From contig NC_063285.1 in NCBI RefSeq assembly GCF_910591885.1, positions 1,054,001 to 1,118,000 of the forward strand: a stretch of 64,000 nucleotides of DNA, written 5' to 3'. The notes beneath the pieces are model-generated. The model saw nothing but the letters and a program-made list of their open reading frames with translations, was not told the origin of the DNA and did no database searches. Shown here in pieces: positions 37,927 through 49,770 of the stretch; within the stretch, counting starts at the first letter, position 1; every line of letters begins with the position of its first letter. A program made the position numbers and the translations under genes. The stretch is from Bombus terrestris (taxonomy: Eukaryota; Arthropoda; Insecta; Hymenoptera; Apidae).

Positions 37927-38284
37927 TAAATAATAATACAATTGAGTGTGATATATTTTAAAGCATGGTACGACACATAGACCCACGTTACAATTTTCAC
38001 ACTCATAACGCGATAGTGTCTTTCAAATTGCTCTTAATTTTCTATTTTGAAGCGATATTTTAAGGTTGAAGATTCTGAAAAATTATAAGAATACGGATCG
38101 GCATGTTAAAAAGAGCATCTAATAATGGTATATTTATTTTAATGAAAAACAACAATTCATACCTGACACTGGCGTACCAAAAACAAAGACTATATATTCT
38201 GTCTGTATATTGTTAACACTGTTATAAAACGTTGTGAAGGCAAAAGCGTATGACGCAAGACAAATGAAATAGATCATTTAGTTC

Positions 38285-38405
38285 AAACGGTGAGCGAATG
38301 AGTCAGTAGAGTGATAATATATAAGATGACATATAATATGTAATATAATATAAGATGTAATCTCATAATATATATAATATAATATAAGATAAGATAATAT
38401 AAGAT
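38285..38405. repeat. AT-rich simple repeat (ATATAATATAAGAT type)
   Basis: Degenerate runs of TATAATATAAGAT over about 120 bp. Confidence 0.8.
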
Positions 38406-38454
38406 GACATTCGCAAAAACCACTATAGTAGCGCATCGTACCGAAGAAGTTGAT

Positions 38455-38968
38455 TTAACCCTTCGCACTTGAGGGTTTTTTCGGTCGGACGTAGCAGCAA
38501 CTTCGGATGATTCAGCGTATACAAGACGCGTGTCTTACAGCTAGCGTAAAATGATTTTATATACAAATCAACTTACAAAAACATTATACTCTAATAATTT
38601 ATCTATATTTACATCTTTGAAAATATGATTTCGTAATATTCTAGAATATACGAAATTCTTCTTTAATATAGTTGATCTCATTTTTCAACAGTTCAAAATC
38701 AAACATCTTCGTTTGAACTAATTTCACTTCCGAAAACCACTTTTTTGGGGTTTCTAAACTATAATACTTTTGCCATGATCGTCAAATCCGAACTAACGTT
38801 GGAGACGTTGACAGTATCATAGTTTCGGAGTTGGGATTAAATATTTTATCTCCATTTAAAAGTCTAACACTTTACACTTCCCGACAAAGAACAAAAAGAG
38901 CTAAGGAACCAACTTACGAATCAATATTGGTGGTGACTGAGAGTTGCCTTTTGAATGAAAAGGTTTAA
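38455..38968. mobile_element. Possible piggyBac-type MITE
   Basis: The left end is TTAACCCTTCGCACTTGAGG and the right end GAATGAAAAGGTTTAA. Both have the TTAA target, and the outer bases of the inverted repeat agree only loosely (TTAACCCTT against TTAAACCTT). No coding capacity. The left end resembles common insect piggyBac MITE ends. Confidence 0.4.
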
Positions 38969-39295
38969 CCATACTCGTCCAAAAGCACAAGATTCATAAT
39001 TTTAGAGACATTCCAGAAAATATGTTTTTAGTGAACAACTTTAAGAGCTGTTTCCTGTCTCTACGGGTAAATCGATCGTCGATAAAAAATTTGTGTGAGA
39101 TATTTTTGATTGCATAATAAATACGCAAAGTTTCATCAAAATCGGCGTGTCATTCTCGGGTGATGCTTCTTGTTCGATTATTGCTATTTCTTATGTCAGA
39201 AGAAACTCTAAAGCTATTCTTATACATTTTTATCGGTAGACGTATGAAAGAGATTTGTTAACATTGTATACTGATATAATAATGTAATGTTTCAG

Positions 39296-39532
39296 GTATC
39301 TATAACTGAATTTGGCCACCCACATCCAAGTTATCAATGTATAACTGTCATAAGAGCGTTAGCATCGAAGGATGTTAATTTGGAATCTTATAAGAAGTTA
39401 CTATCGCTCGAAAGTCATTACGATCGAATAAATTCCCATGAACTGTCAAACACTGTTCGCTTTATTAAAAGATTTTTCAAAACAGATGATATATTGGAGG
39501 AGGAAATGACAAAAATCGTCGGTATCTTGCAG
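39296..39532 (+). CDS. SmydA-type SET/MYND protein, exon 3
   Basis: Acceptor TGTTTCAG, donor CTTGCAG|GTAGAA, 79 residues, phase 0 at both ends. It opens VSITEFGHPHPSYQCITVIRA, the family-typical helix that follows the Cys cluster. It continues with the charged helical SET insertion (ESHYDRINSHELSN, FIKRFFKTDDILEEEM) and ends KIVGILQ, which leads straight into exon 4. Confidence 0.88.
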
Positions 39533-39651
39533 GTAGAAATTCAATCAATATTTTAAATCTGCGTTATAAATATTAAGACGAATAGAAATGTCACATATTC
39601 AATAAATATTCTCGAAAAGTATGTTTCCGTAACGTATAATATTCCCAGATA

Positions 39652-40903
39652 CAGTCAATACAAAAAGTATTTGTACAGAACTTAACTATAACAAAATTAT
39701 AGTAGAACATTTAGTACACGTTTGTAATACATTTCGTAGAACGCTTAGTAACTAAATTTTAACAAATAGAAATTATATATGTATTCCTAGAAGCCTTCAA
39801 ACTAATTTTCAGAAAATAAGTTTTCTCACAAAATAATTTTCTATCTCTATTGTTCAACTATTAATAAATATCTAGAAAAATATCTACGCGTGATAAATAT
39901 TTCTACAGTTAGCGCTTCATAGCATAAAAGACAATCTGCATCAAAGTGCAGAGAAAATAGGTTTGAAAAACGAACAATATTCGGGAACACTTAAAATATC
40001 TCCACAATTCCTAGATATAAACATTATTGAAAATATATGGGACCACCTAAAACGCAAAATACAGAGTCACCATATTTCGTCTGGAAATGATTCTATGAGG
40101 AAACCTTTACAAAAATGGAAAAATATTGTAAGTAGGATTTTTGTTAATCTGACAAATTCACCGACAAATGCCACGACGGTGTCACGACCGACATACTTCA
40201 AATCCGATGGACCGATGATGGAGATAAAGATGTGGCGACCTTGGCGACAATGTATATCGCCGAAGTGCCTAATGAGTCATCTATATCCCAACGGTCCTTC
40301 CACCGAATGTTCTAGAAGCGTGGCAACGGTCACGTATGCCTACAGTAGTACTTGCCTCCCATATGCCTACTGGGTAGTGGGGATATTGAGGGATGACAAA
40401 CAAAGAAGAAACAGATCCCACAGAAAGTCAAATTGTAAGAGCTTCAGTCTTGGAAAGTCACGGCTGGAGCTCAGAACCAAATCGCAGTCAGTATAAACTC
40501 AGAGTACAAGAAATAAATTCTTTTGTTCTTTTGTTACCTTATTTTTTTTTTCTTTTCGTTCGAGCTACCCCTTTTTTTATTTTACGTGACAACGGCTTCA
40601 AGTCATAATAAAATCAAAAGGAATCTGCTAAATACTAAAATAATTGTACTTGTCTTGATAATTTTTTCCCTTAAACTATAACTGTACGAATATTTATTAC
40701 GCATATATTTTTGCCATTTTTTAGATATTTGTTAATATTTTCACGGAGAACATAGATATCCCCGCTTTATTTCATGAAAATTATTCTACAGACTTGTAAA
40801 AATGCGTATATAACTTTTATTTGTTAAAATTTTATTAATAAACGATGTTCTACAAAATTTTTGTTGAAATCAGTTATTGTACGAATACTTTTTACGTCGA
40901 CTG
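39652..40903 (+). mobile_element. Tc1-like relic with about 27-bp inverted repeats, split by a solo LTR
   Basis: The ends read CAGTCAATACAAAAAGTATT at 39652 and AATACTTTTTACGTCGACTG ending at 40903, clearly inverted copies. A TA precedes the left end. A transposase C-terminus remains at 39960-40160 (FLDINIIENIWDHLKRKIQ, the segment with the last catalytic Glu). It resumes after the LTR at 40592 in a frame ending with a VIIK-like tail. Without the LTR the relic is about 835 bp, so it was internally deleted before the LTR arrived. Confidence 0.8.
40180..40591 (+). mobile_element. Solo LTR of family A', with 4-bp target duplication
   Basis: TGTCACGACC...ACGTGACA, flanked by ACGG at 40176-40179 and 40592-40595, inside the Tc1 transposase codons. 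It matches 1905-2286 (inverted) and, more distantly, the Gypsy A LTRs. Confidence 0.9.
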
Positions 40904-41519
40904 CGTGTGTGTTTACAACGACAAAAGCCGTTTAATGCAATTATCGGCTTCTGCGGATTTGGACAGCGCACAATTTTAATTTCTAAGCTCTATCATTTTT
41001 AGCAAATGTACAAAGACCAACAAAAATTATGTTGCACTATACTGTATAGACAACAATATCAAACATTTTTTGAGTTATTATTTATTGTCGTCTACATTGT
41101 CTATTGTTGCTTATTACTAAACAATTTAGTAAAGGAAGATAATGAACATAATGTACACTGCGTATATCTCACATTAAATAACTGCTATAGGGTATACGTT
41201 CATATAATGTTCACATATACTAACGCAAGCTCGAAGTAACAAACGAGAAGTACTGAAAATGTAGGAAAAATTAGTTTATTAATTTATATTATGATTTATT
41301 TTTTTATTTAAATATTGTTAAAATATTAGCTTATTAGACTATATTATAGTAAAAAATTATTTATTAAAATAATATTAAAACTATAATTCGCTGACTATAA
41401 ATTAACACACAATTGAAAACAGATTTAAATTACCACGTTGAGTAGATCTTTCACAATAACTTGGTTTCGTTGTCATAGTGCCGAAATTAAGTTTTATAAT
41501 ATAATTTAGTATCTTCAAC

Positions 41520-42335
41520 CAATTTGTACTTTTTATATGATTTCTGAACGTGAGCGGGGTATCTGGTTTTGTGCCTATCTTTGTTCATATTGTCTAAGTT
41601 TTCCGCATTTGTATCAACACCTTGTTAGTCGTCAATGGATGGTTGTTATAAAACATAGGTATATTGCGTATGCTGATTCGTTAGTTTTATTTCAGATTTT
41701 ATCGTTGTTTTTACATGGTTGATAATAATGTTTCCGTGTTTCGGTTAATTAGAACATATTTTAATCAGTTTGCAACTTCTTTAACAATGACATCCGCTTG
41801 TTCGTTGCCAAGTATATCGTAATGGAATAAAATTCAGATAGTATTCGTCAGTTTCTGTATGGTACTGAGAAGATTTTATTTAATGGTTTTCATTATTATT
41901 AACACGTTCACGTCGGCGTGTTTAATTATGTTGTTAATTTTCCTGGTGATTTAGTTCCTTCAGTTCGTCAATTATTGAACTATAGTGTTGGTTGTAGGAT
42001 GCATTCATCTATGTACTACCTTACAGCTTCTATTCTTCTTTAGTTGGTAAGTGTAGAAGTTTGCATTTTATCTTTTAATACGAGAGTAAGTTCTCTATAA
42101 ATTTCAGGAGTATTAACTTGGACTTTGACCTGATTATCTTTCATTTGTTTGAGAGTACAGTCATCATTGGCTATTTTTTCCATTAGTTCTATGAGTGGTT
42201 CTTTGACTTGAGCTTCGATTTATATTGGTGAAGGTTTTGGTAGCTGCTTTTCGATGGCAGTTGTGTTGCTTCCTATAGATTCGTCATCCAGCTCCGCCAG
42301 TACGCTAAACGGATTACTATCCGGCATATTATTCA
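41520..42335 (-). pseudogene. Jockey-clade relic: ORF1 piece joined to an RNase H-like piece
   Basis: Minus strand from about 42331: MPDSNPFSVLAELDDE, then PSPIYIEAQVKEPLIELM and KVQVNTPEIYRELT. This matches the ORF1 domain of the jockey copy at 59845 (PPPIYIDAQIIDPLIELL). Near 41840-41790 an RNase H-like GNEQADVIVKEVAN follows, so RT and most of ORF2 are deleted between them. Lies in intron 3. Confidence 0.65.
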
Positions 42336-42618
42336 ATCACTTATTATGTTCCGTGACTGTTTTAATCAAATTATCAGGTGGAATGATTTTCCGTTTCTTT
42401 GATGAATAGTTATTGTTGCTTCTTGTTGAAATAATTCTCACTTCTAAGAAAACTCTACATCTGCTTTATTGTTTAGTTTTCCTGAACTTCGAAGCCATTA
42501 AGAATTATGTAATACAAATCAATTTGAAAGGTCTCTCAGACTCATAACCTTTTTTGGAACGTGCCTTGTACAGACGATGCAGCGGGATATAGACAGGCCA
42601 CTTTCGTAATTATACAAT

Positions 42619-43046
42619 TGTAGTATCTTAATAGAGTCTTTAAAGGAAGGATAAGTAATGATGTTTTGGTTTAACAAATAATATTCAAAATAACGAACTG
42701 ATTACAATGCTGTCATACGTCTTATTCTCATACTCGGCTCTCAACTTCCCGATTCACACTCTCCCGCTTCTGCACTCGCTCACTCTCGCTTCTCAACTCC
42801 CATTGTCCGGCTTTTGCATTCGCTCTCTCCGGCTTCTCAACTAACACTGTCTTTAGCATCCCTTTGTCTTTTCCCGCCCTATCGCGCACGTGTTCCGCAA
42901 ACGCCCGTGGCCACGGTTATCAGGGCCTTTTCCACGAAACTATTCACTTGAAAAGACCGACGACGATAGAGCCGACGATACCGCGGCTCTCGCGATATTG
43001 TTTATGGTTCGACCGATATCTTAGGCCTTTTGCCCACGATACTACA
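42619..43046 (+). mobile_element. Solo LTR, family E copy 4, in intron 3
   Basis: TGTAGTATCTTAATAG...CGATACTACA, 428 bp. Flanks CAAT and CAAA, a probable 4-bp duplication with one change. Confidence 0.8.
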
Positions 43047-43081
43047 CAAATACCCATAGGCCCATGTCTTCGGGGCTCTGT

Positions 43082-43229
43082 TGTAATGTAACACTGCCAG
43101 CGTGTGGATCTGGATTAGCATATTCTGTACTTATACTTGTACTTATACTTACACTTATTCTTACATTTACACTTACATTTATACTCAAATATATTTCTGT
43201 TACACATCCATCCACGCGTTCCTCTAACA
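43082..43229 (-). mobile_element. Possible short LTR containing a hexamer-like repeat
   Basis: TGTAATGTAACACTG...CCTCTAACA has TG...CA ends and, on the minus strand, a TATAAAT. The inner 43123-43195 is a degenerate ACTTAT/ACTTAC repeat. On the minus strand it is preceded (43380-43230) by an open stretch ending in PPVKGVEV, which could be the tail of a polyprotein. No second copy seen. Confidence 0.3.
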
Positions 43230-43380
43230 GATAACCTCAACACCTTTAACTGGAGGGGTACCAACTTCTATAAGATCTATTAAACTATTGTTCACTTGCG
43301 GTTTAATGATGAAAATTTTTTCGTTAGCTTCAATAATATTCAGCTGCAAATTGCTGCTCTTTTTTGCGCCATTTGTGATA

Positions 43381-44278
43381 TAGACTTGCCAACGGCAAGT
43401 TTCCTATCATAGACACGCTCTCACTGGGAAATCGAATATACGGCACTATGAACTAATCGCTTTACGTAAACACTTCTTATCGTTAGTACTTCCTGTTTCT
43501 TTGACGAGACTGAGGAATTGGTAACTCATATACAGAATTAAGCAATTCATCGCTTGATAATGACTTTGATTAGTACGCTGTACTCGATGGATATTTGCAC
43601 CGCATTAGATCGCGTCTCAAGGTGACGGCCGCGTTTGTGCCCGTTACTCCTCGGTTTGAGGCGAATACGCAGCAAAAGTACAAAATGTATCTTGACTTCT
43701 CGTTTACGCATCGTGTTTAACCTGACAGATCCTTGAGTTAATGCTTGAAAGCTTGAGCTCTGAGACGTAAAGACCTGTTTCAGATATTAATCAATGGATC
43801 TGTGTATATAATTCATACGGTTACAATGTAGTACAATAGCACTTCCTATAACGCGAGATATACGTTCCGTTACGAATTCAAGAGTGCAAAAAAATATAAT
43901 TAAATAAATATGTAGTCTTTTCTTAATATGACAAAATAATATGCGACTCACAATAATAACTGTTCACAATACCAACTGTAAACAACTCTTTATGGCACAA
44001 GAGTTAATGCAAAACTGCGCGTCGAGTTAATTCAAAGACTTACATATTTTTATATTAGAAAAGAGTCATTTGCTGCAGCTTCTTAATCGCGTTATATGGA
44101 AGCATTGGCGTAATTTTTAGTCCACGTTAGAGAAGCATCGTGTCATACGGGATCCAACTATATATTATTTTCAATCAGCACTCTTTTAATTATCTTGATC
44201 AAATATAAACATATCATACATTCTATGGGTTTAAAAATAAATCTGAAAAAATATGAATGACAAACACTTAAATTGCAG
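43381..44278. other. Intron 3, distal part
   Basis: No feature I can support beyond the splice acceptor AATTGCAG at 44271-44278. Confidence 0.4.
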
Positions 44279-44432
44279 GTTAATGGACATGAAGTTCCGC
44301 TTACTGATCCACCATACGTAGCAGTTTACGAACTGACATCATTACTTGAGCATAACTGTAAAGCAAATTGCTCGAAAAGTTTCACTGATACTGGAGGCCT
44401 GATTATTCATGCTGCAGTACCTATTGCAAAAG
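44279..44432 (+). CDS. SmydA-type SET/MYND protein, exon 4 (SET core)
   Basis: Acceptor AATTGCAG, donor GCAAAAG|GTGACT, 154 nt, enters in phase 0 and leaves in phase 1. It encodes VNGHEVPL, then SLLEHNCKANCSKSF and GGLIIHAAVPIAKG. The SET pseudoknot motif, NHS-C-xPN in active SMYD enzymes, reads EHNCKAN here. The cofactor-binding Asn is therefore Glu and the Pro is Ala, which questions methyltransferase activity. Confidence 0.88.
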
Positions 44433-44471
44433 GTGACTATATTATATATATATTCTATAAAGTATAGTAAT

Positions 44472-44570
44472 ATACAGGTGTAAAAGAATTTAAGGGGTGA
44501 TTTTTGAAGAAAAGTAAAGATGGAAATCAAGAATAAAGAAATTGCGTTTTCAACTTTGTTTTTTAGTTAT
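44472..44570 (+). repeat. Dispersed repeat, partner of 47110-47215
   Basis: TATACAGGTGTAAAAGAATTTAAGGGGTGATTTT and AAATCAAGAATAAA-like blocks occur here and, inverted, at 47110-47215. The CAGG-GTGT-like end resembles a common insect non-autonomous element, not identified further. Lies in intron 4. Confidence 0.4.
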
Positions 44571-45591
44571 TGTCAGTTAAAATTAGCTAAAATGCCCCTG
44601 TACGCATGCAAACCTCCTCACATGGACGAGAATAGGTCAGCTTGAGCTGCAGGTCGCACAGCGATCCGTGTCGAACGATATGTGTGCAGCAGCTTACCCG
44701 GTACAAGTCGTAGAGAAGAAGATCATGACATTCGAAGACGTAAACTATCCCGCGCAACATTTTGTGAGAAAAGTCGTAGATTAAAAGTATTACACCAGTC
44801 TACTAATTAAAATCCATAACAACATAAAACTCATGAAATTTTCAAATAGAAAAAATTGATGTCTCCTTCAATTCTTTGCGTTCATAAGTAATTAATAAAT
44901 AATAACACATATAAACAACGTTTATTGTTGTTGTTACATGTTACACAGGAAAACCACACACGTACCACAGGTGTCCAGGCTGTACATAGAAAAATTGCAA
45001 CGAAAATAACAATCGTTTTATATTACAGTATGTGTTCAATATATGCTCCATTTTCTTGGAAACGAAATAGACAATAAGCACGGTACATACAACACGCACT
45101 ATATACACTACACACTTCACACACCCAAATCACTCGCGTTGGAACTAAAAAAAAGATTCAAAAAATAAAAAGAATACAAAAATAAAGGAGATAAAAATAT
45201 TCAAAAAATTAAAAGTGAAGAAGCTCAAAAAAGACTACAGCGGAATAACTTAAATCTATATTAAATCTACAATTAACCCCAGCTTTATGTTTATACAATT
45301 CTCCTAACAAAATCACTAGAATATGTTACATAACGAGGTAGCAGTGGAGAGTTCGTTCAGAAAAAAGTTTACGATATTCTTTACCAACACTTTCGTTTTC
45401 TTTGTATAATTTTCTCGAAATTAACCAGGGTCAGACAGGATAGCTGAGCTGCTCCTTTCAAAAGTATTATTAGGTATACCTACTGAGAAAACGAACAAGC
45501 CGCTTACCAGAAACTTAAAAGAGTTATTCAACGCAATAAGTATCATTTTTTATTTGCTGCACATTAATTTGTGTTGACATTTTTATATATA
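44571..45591. other. Intron 4, unassigned stretch
   Basis: Some GC-rich words near 44620-44720 look transposon-derived, but no family can be named. Confidence 0.35.
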
Positions 45592-46614
45592 TGTCGGGTT
45601 CACATTATGATTAAGATTAGGAACGTGAAGCGAATCTTCATTTGGATTAGACGTTGTTATGCAATAGAGAAGATATTTACTAGCGTAATTCCGATCATTA
45701 GAGAATTTGACAAGTAACCGTGGTAATTAGATACTCGAGATGCTAATGACAATGATCTTAGGTTCAATAACGAATCCGCGGTCAACGGAATAACAAAATG
45801 CGCTTTTTTCCAAAGCCCAAGTTGCACTCGACTTGCTCGTCTACGGTACAAGTATTACTAAACCAACTCTTTGTTAAAACGTAGAATGTTCACCGAGCGT
45901 AAAGACGCTATGTAACTCGCTAATCAGACCTCACGAGAGAATGACTTTCCGTCGCGGTGATGCTGCAGTGGGAAACTATGATGGGGTGTGTCTCAAGGCG
46001 TCGTCGAGGAAAATCTTTGTTCGGGCAGTGAGGGAAATGGGCGTTGCTGTTAATTGGTTAATTTTTACGTTGTTGATTAGAAAAGGATGCTAGCCGGCCT
46101 TGAGAGAAAGTTGCTAGCGCGAAGCGTCGTCCGTGAGAAAAGCAGATTTCCCGTATCTTACCGTAGTAGGTGATAGATTTAGGGACTGTTAGGATAAAGA
46201 CTGTTTGTCCGTTTGAAGGACCTTAGTTAACTAAACTCTAAGATTTATAGCGGCTCCTCAGACTAGCTGAACATGTACTGTGAACATGCATCGACATCTG
46301 ATAATCATCCTTCTCGAAGAATAGGGTCTGTGTGTGGCGAGCCACGCGACAGAAACCGTTGGAATGTTTACTGTCGCGTGCCGCTACAACTATTTCTTTT
46401 AAGGAGAGCCATAGAATTACTCCATCCCTATGTTAAGTAAAGGCGTTCATCCCATGGCCGCGGCCACGTTCAGCGACTTGTTGTCGCCTCGAGCCCAAGC
46501 TCGCTATCACAAATGTCGGACAATTGTAATTGAGTTAAATTACAGAGACTAAAATGTTGGGGGTTTTCCGAAGAATTCCAAAGGGAAGGCCCCGGTGTCT
46601 TTTCATCTCCGACG
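45592..46614 (-). mobile_element. Diverged full-length LTR of family B, in intron 4
   Basis: On the minus strand it begins with CGTCGGAGATGAAAAG at about 46614. It follows the Gypsy B LTR through GTGGCGAGCCACG, the GCATCC/GCTGGCC region and GAATCCGCGG to a TG-type end at 45592 (plus strand TGTCGGG). Flanking TATATA makes the duplication unreadable. Confidence 0.7.
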
Positions 46615-46739
46615 TATATATATCGGAATGGAGAGAAAAAACGCATGGGTGAACGTATTATAGAAATGCTTTATTCAGAAATGTTAGAAATTCGAATTTC
46701 CAATGGTTTTTATTCGATAGAATAATGTATTGATAGATG

Positions 46740-47005
46740 TATTTATTACAGTGGATTAAACAGAAAACGATGATTATTTAACGTGAACTTAATGCAGTAG
46801 TATGATATGACAACTCTCGATTAACGACTCTTGACTCTAGACTTTCAGGTGGCCAACTGAACATCAATGGCTGCGGTGCTGAAATATATTGATGGTCGTT
46901 AGACCTATTGAAGTTTCCCGACCCTTTCGGTTTATCGGCATTTGCGCTTTATCATCGACATTGTCTGTATTGTCTGCGATCTTTCCGCGGTACTATAATA
47001 GAGAC
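46740..47005 (+). mobile_element. LTR family E fragment
   Basis: TGGATTAAACAG and GAAAACGATGATTATTTAACG match the family E copy at 35815-35850. The end CGCGGTACTATAATA resembles the ATACTACA end. Diverged. Confidence 0.45.
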
Positions 47006-47109
47006 CAAAGAAGCCGCTGTAAAGAGGATCGTTGTGCCAAAGACTAAACACTAGAGAAGATGTAGAGTTTTTCTAGCAATGAGACTCACTGCAACAATTT
47101 GTATTATTA

Positions 47110-47215
47110 CACATTACTCCATAAAATGACTTTTTTATTCTTGATTTTTATCATATTTTAGCTTTAATAATCATCCCTTAAATTTTTTTACATCTGTAGT
47201 CGAACATCCTGTATA
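47110..47215 (-). repeat. Dispersed repeat, inverted partner of 44472-44570
   Basis: The reverse complement reads TATATACAGGATGTTCGACT, then AATTTAAGGGATGATT and AAAATCAAGAATAAAA, paralleling the plus-strand copy in the same intron. Confidence 0.4.
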
Positions 47216-48780
47216 TAACTCGTTCAGAATAAGGCGCTTGGAACGAATGTAGCTTTCATTTTTGTTGGTTTGGATAGCCTCAATCATAAAAATAGATATG
47301 CGTGTCAGCTAAAAACTTTGTATCTACAAATAAGACCATGAGGCATCGTGTGATGGTGAGCGAGTTAGCGGAATAATGCTCTTGCTGCTCTGCAGTCTCA
47401 AATATAATTTTCTGAGCAACAAATAGTACAGCATATTCCATATTCTTTTGTGCAAAACGGTGTTGGCATATCCTATGACTAAAAATGAGGGAAAAAATGT
47501 TGTGTTAATGCATTTCTAAAAAGTTAGAACACAAACGCGAAACAACCGACTAATTTTTCGCTCGATAAAAGGTATAGATTGACGATATTTATATCAATTT
47601 TATTTGTTCCAGTCGAAATGCAAAAAAAGTAACCTCGTTATATTACAAACTTCTCATTGATTTCTTTATATTGATTCCTGACGTGCATTAAATCATGTTA
47701 CATAAATTTCTTCGTTTACAATTAAAAATCACAATTAAAAATCTGGTTGAACCAAAGAATTACTCGACGTTGTTGAGGTGCGACATTGTTGATACTCGTC
47801 GCCTGTTATATTTAAACGAAAATTTCGCTAATTTCGCATCATCATTACAACTTTTTGATAAAAAGTTTATAAGCCTATGTTTATATGATTCTTTTATTCT
47901 TAATTATGGAATATGCTGGCAATGTTTTACGATGAGTGAATAGAATACTCTATATTACATGTGTACATATGTGTGTTGAACATTTTGGCTCTACTTAACA
48001 AGTAATGTGTTATTGAACGTTTTGTCTTTCATTCGGACAAATGTGAATGCTAAGGCAAAACGACTGACGTCTACATAAACATTTTGTAGTGTAAAGTTAA
48101 ATTGTTTATCATTTATCTAGTATTTCTATATATTAACCTTTTTTGCCGTTTTCATATTTACAAATAATTTGATATCACATAAATGATCTGTATATATACA
48201 TATAGAAGCATTATTATGACTAAGAACACGCAAAGCAATTTTTAAAGAAGTAATAGGCTCCTTTAACTGTTTCTTAACTGTACACACAGGTTAGTCGACG
48301 AAAGTCGACAAAAAGACGTTGAGAATACCAAATAAATTTTATAGAAATTAGTCACAGTACTATTACAAAATAGATTTCAATTGCAAATCAAAATAGATTG
48401 AAAATATTACAATGTCGATTGAAAAAAATTACAACAAAATAATTTTCCAATATTTATGTAAATATCCATGCTTCTCTCTTCCCCTCTTTGTAAGTAAGAC
48501 AACAAGTAATTTAAAATATTAGCTTTTGTTACAGCCATTCTTCAAAACATAAACGAATCATCAACTATGTGGACATCATTATATGTTACAATAGAAATTT
48601 GCTAATAATTGGATTGAGTATTTTTATGCAAATTCATCTTTTTGAGAATATAGATAGGGAGGAACCTCGGTAGAAAATTCTTTTATCACATTATACGCAC
48701 TTTATGTAATTTTACACTTTAAAATTTCCTATGAATACCTAATATGGTCATCTACTGAGAATATTCAATATACGGGATGA
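47216..48780. other. Intron 4, distal AT-rich stretch
   Basis: Nothing supported. Confidence 0.4.
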
Positions 48781-49208
48781 AGGTAACCGGAACCACTTCG
48801 ATCACTGTGCATGTCATGATTTTAGTGACAAATTTTTCAGATATAAGTTGGTTTCAAAGATGCACAGAAGGTCAAGTTTTGTTTTTTGTGAACTACTCGA
48901 ATTCAAGTTACTATTTTTAGAGGTATCGCAGTGGCTACAGTTATGCCACTTATAAACTAATGTATTTTTATATGAATAGGTTAATTCTTTTCTATATAGG
49001 ATTATGAGTTGGATCGACTAACATAATAAAAAGTATATGATTTTATTTAAAAAGATAGATCTGACCTTCATATGTATTTTCGCATTCTCCTACAAAGACA
49101 CTAATCGCGTCAAATTCTGTCCTCTTTGCAACCATTCAACTTTTATCTGAAATACTTTTCACTAAAATAGTGAAGATGTAGTGATCGAAGTGGTTCCAGC
49201 TGTATGAC
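48781..49208. mobile_element. Fold-back MITE with inverted repeats of at least 18 bp
   Basis: GGAACCACTTCGATCACT at 48789-48806 is perfectly complementary in reverse to 49180-49197. Weaker inverted similarity extends inward (TTTTAGTGA against TCACTAAAA) and outward (AGGT...ACCT). It is about 430 bp with no coding capacity, in intron 4. Confidence 0.6.
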
Positions 49209-49499
49209 CTGTTCGTGTATGTATATACATACATTTATGCTAAGGGACTGTTTCTTGTGTGTACTTGTACCTCTCATAGGTGAAAATAAATCAACGGTGT
49301 AAAGGATCACTTACGATGGTAGAATTAAAAATTTTCGCGCGAGATTAAGAAATTATGTGCCTGTTTCTGTAAGCAATTCAGCTATCGAGTATAAGGCGAT
49401 GTGACCAATTCGTCAAAAATCGTGTCGAATAAATTGTCTGTTCTTAGCCTAAATCTTCTAGATAAATGCAACTGTATGAATTTGTATGAAATATTTTAG

Positions 49500-49656
49500 G
49501 AGACCACATTTCTATATGTTATACGGATCCATTGTGGGGTACTGCAAACAGAAGACACCATCTTCTTAAAACAAAATTTTTTGAATGTACTTGTGATCGA
49601 TGCAAGGATCCCACAGAATTTGGAACAATGTTTAATGCTTTAAAGTGCAATCGAAT
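49500..49656 (+). CDS. SmydA-type SET/MYND protein, exon 5 (SET end and post-SET)
   Basis: Acceptor ATATTTTAG; the first two bases complete a Gly codon with exon 4. The exon leaves in phase 2 at CGAAT|GTAAGT. It encodes DHISICYTDPLWGTANRRHH with the conserved SET Tyr, then the post-SET zinc site FFECTCDRCKDP and another Cys in ALKCNR. Family members usually continue 100-200 residues with more Cys pairs. I found no such exon up to 64000, so the gene's 3' end lies in an unrecognised small exon or beyond the window. Confidence 0.88.
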
Positions 49657-49770
49657 GTAAGTTAAGTTAAAAATTAAGTCTTATAGAAATTATTATGAAA
49701 ACGAAGAATGGATTACTATAAATAAAAATATTTTCCCACTTTACAATATTGTACAGAACTGATGCAAGTA

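Noticed and set aside
39963..40496. A 177-codon frame starting MKNEQYSG
   Set aside because: The first half is the tail of a Tc1 transposase and the second half is LTR sequence. A similar frame on the minus strand at 1997-2326 is the same LTR, so it is not a gene.
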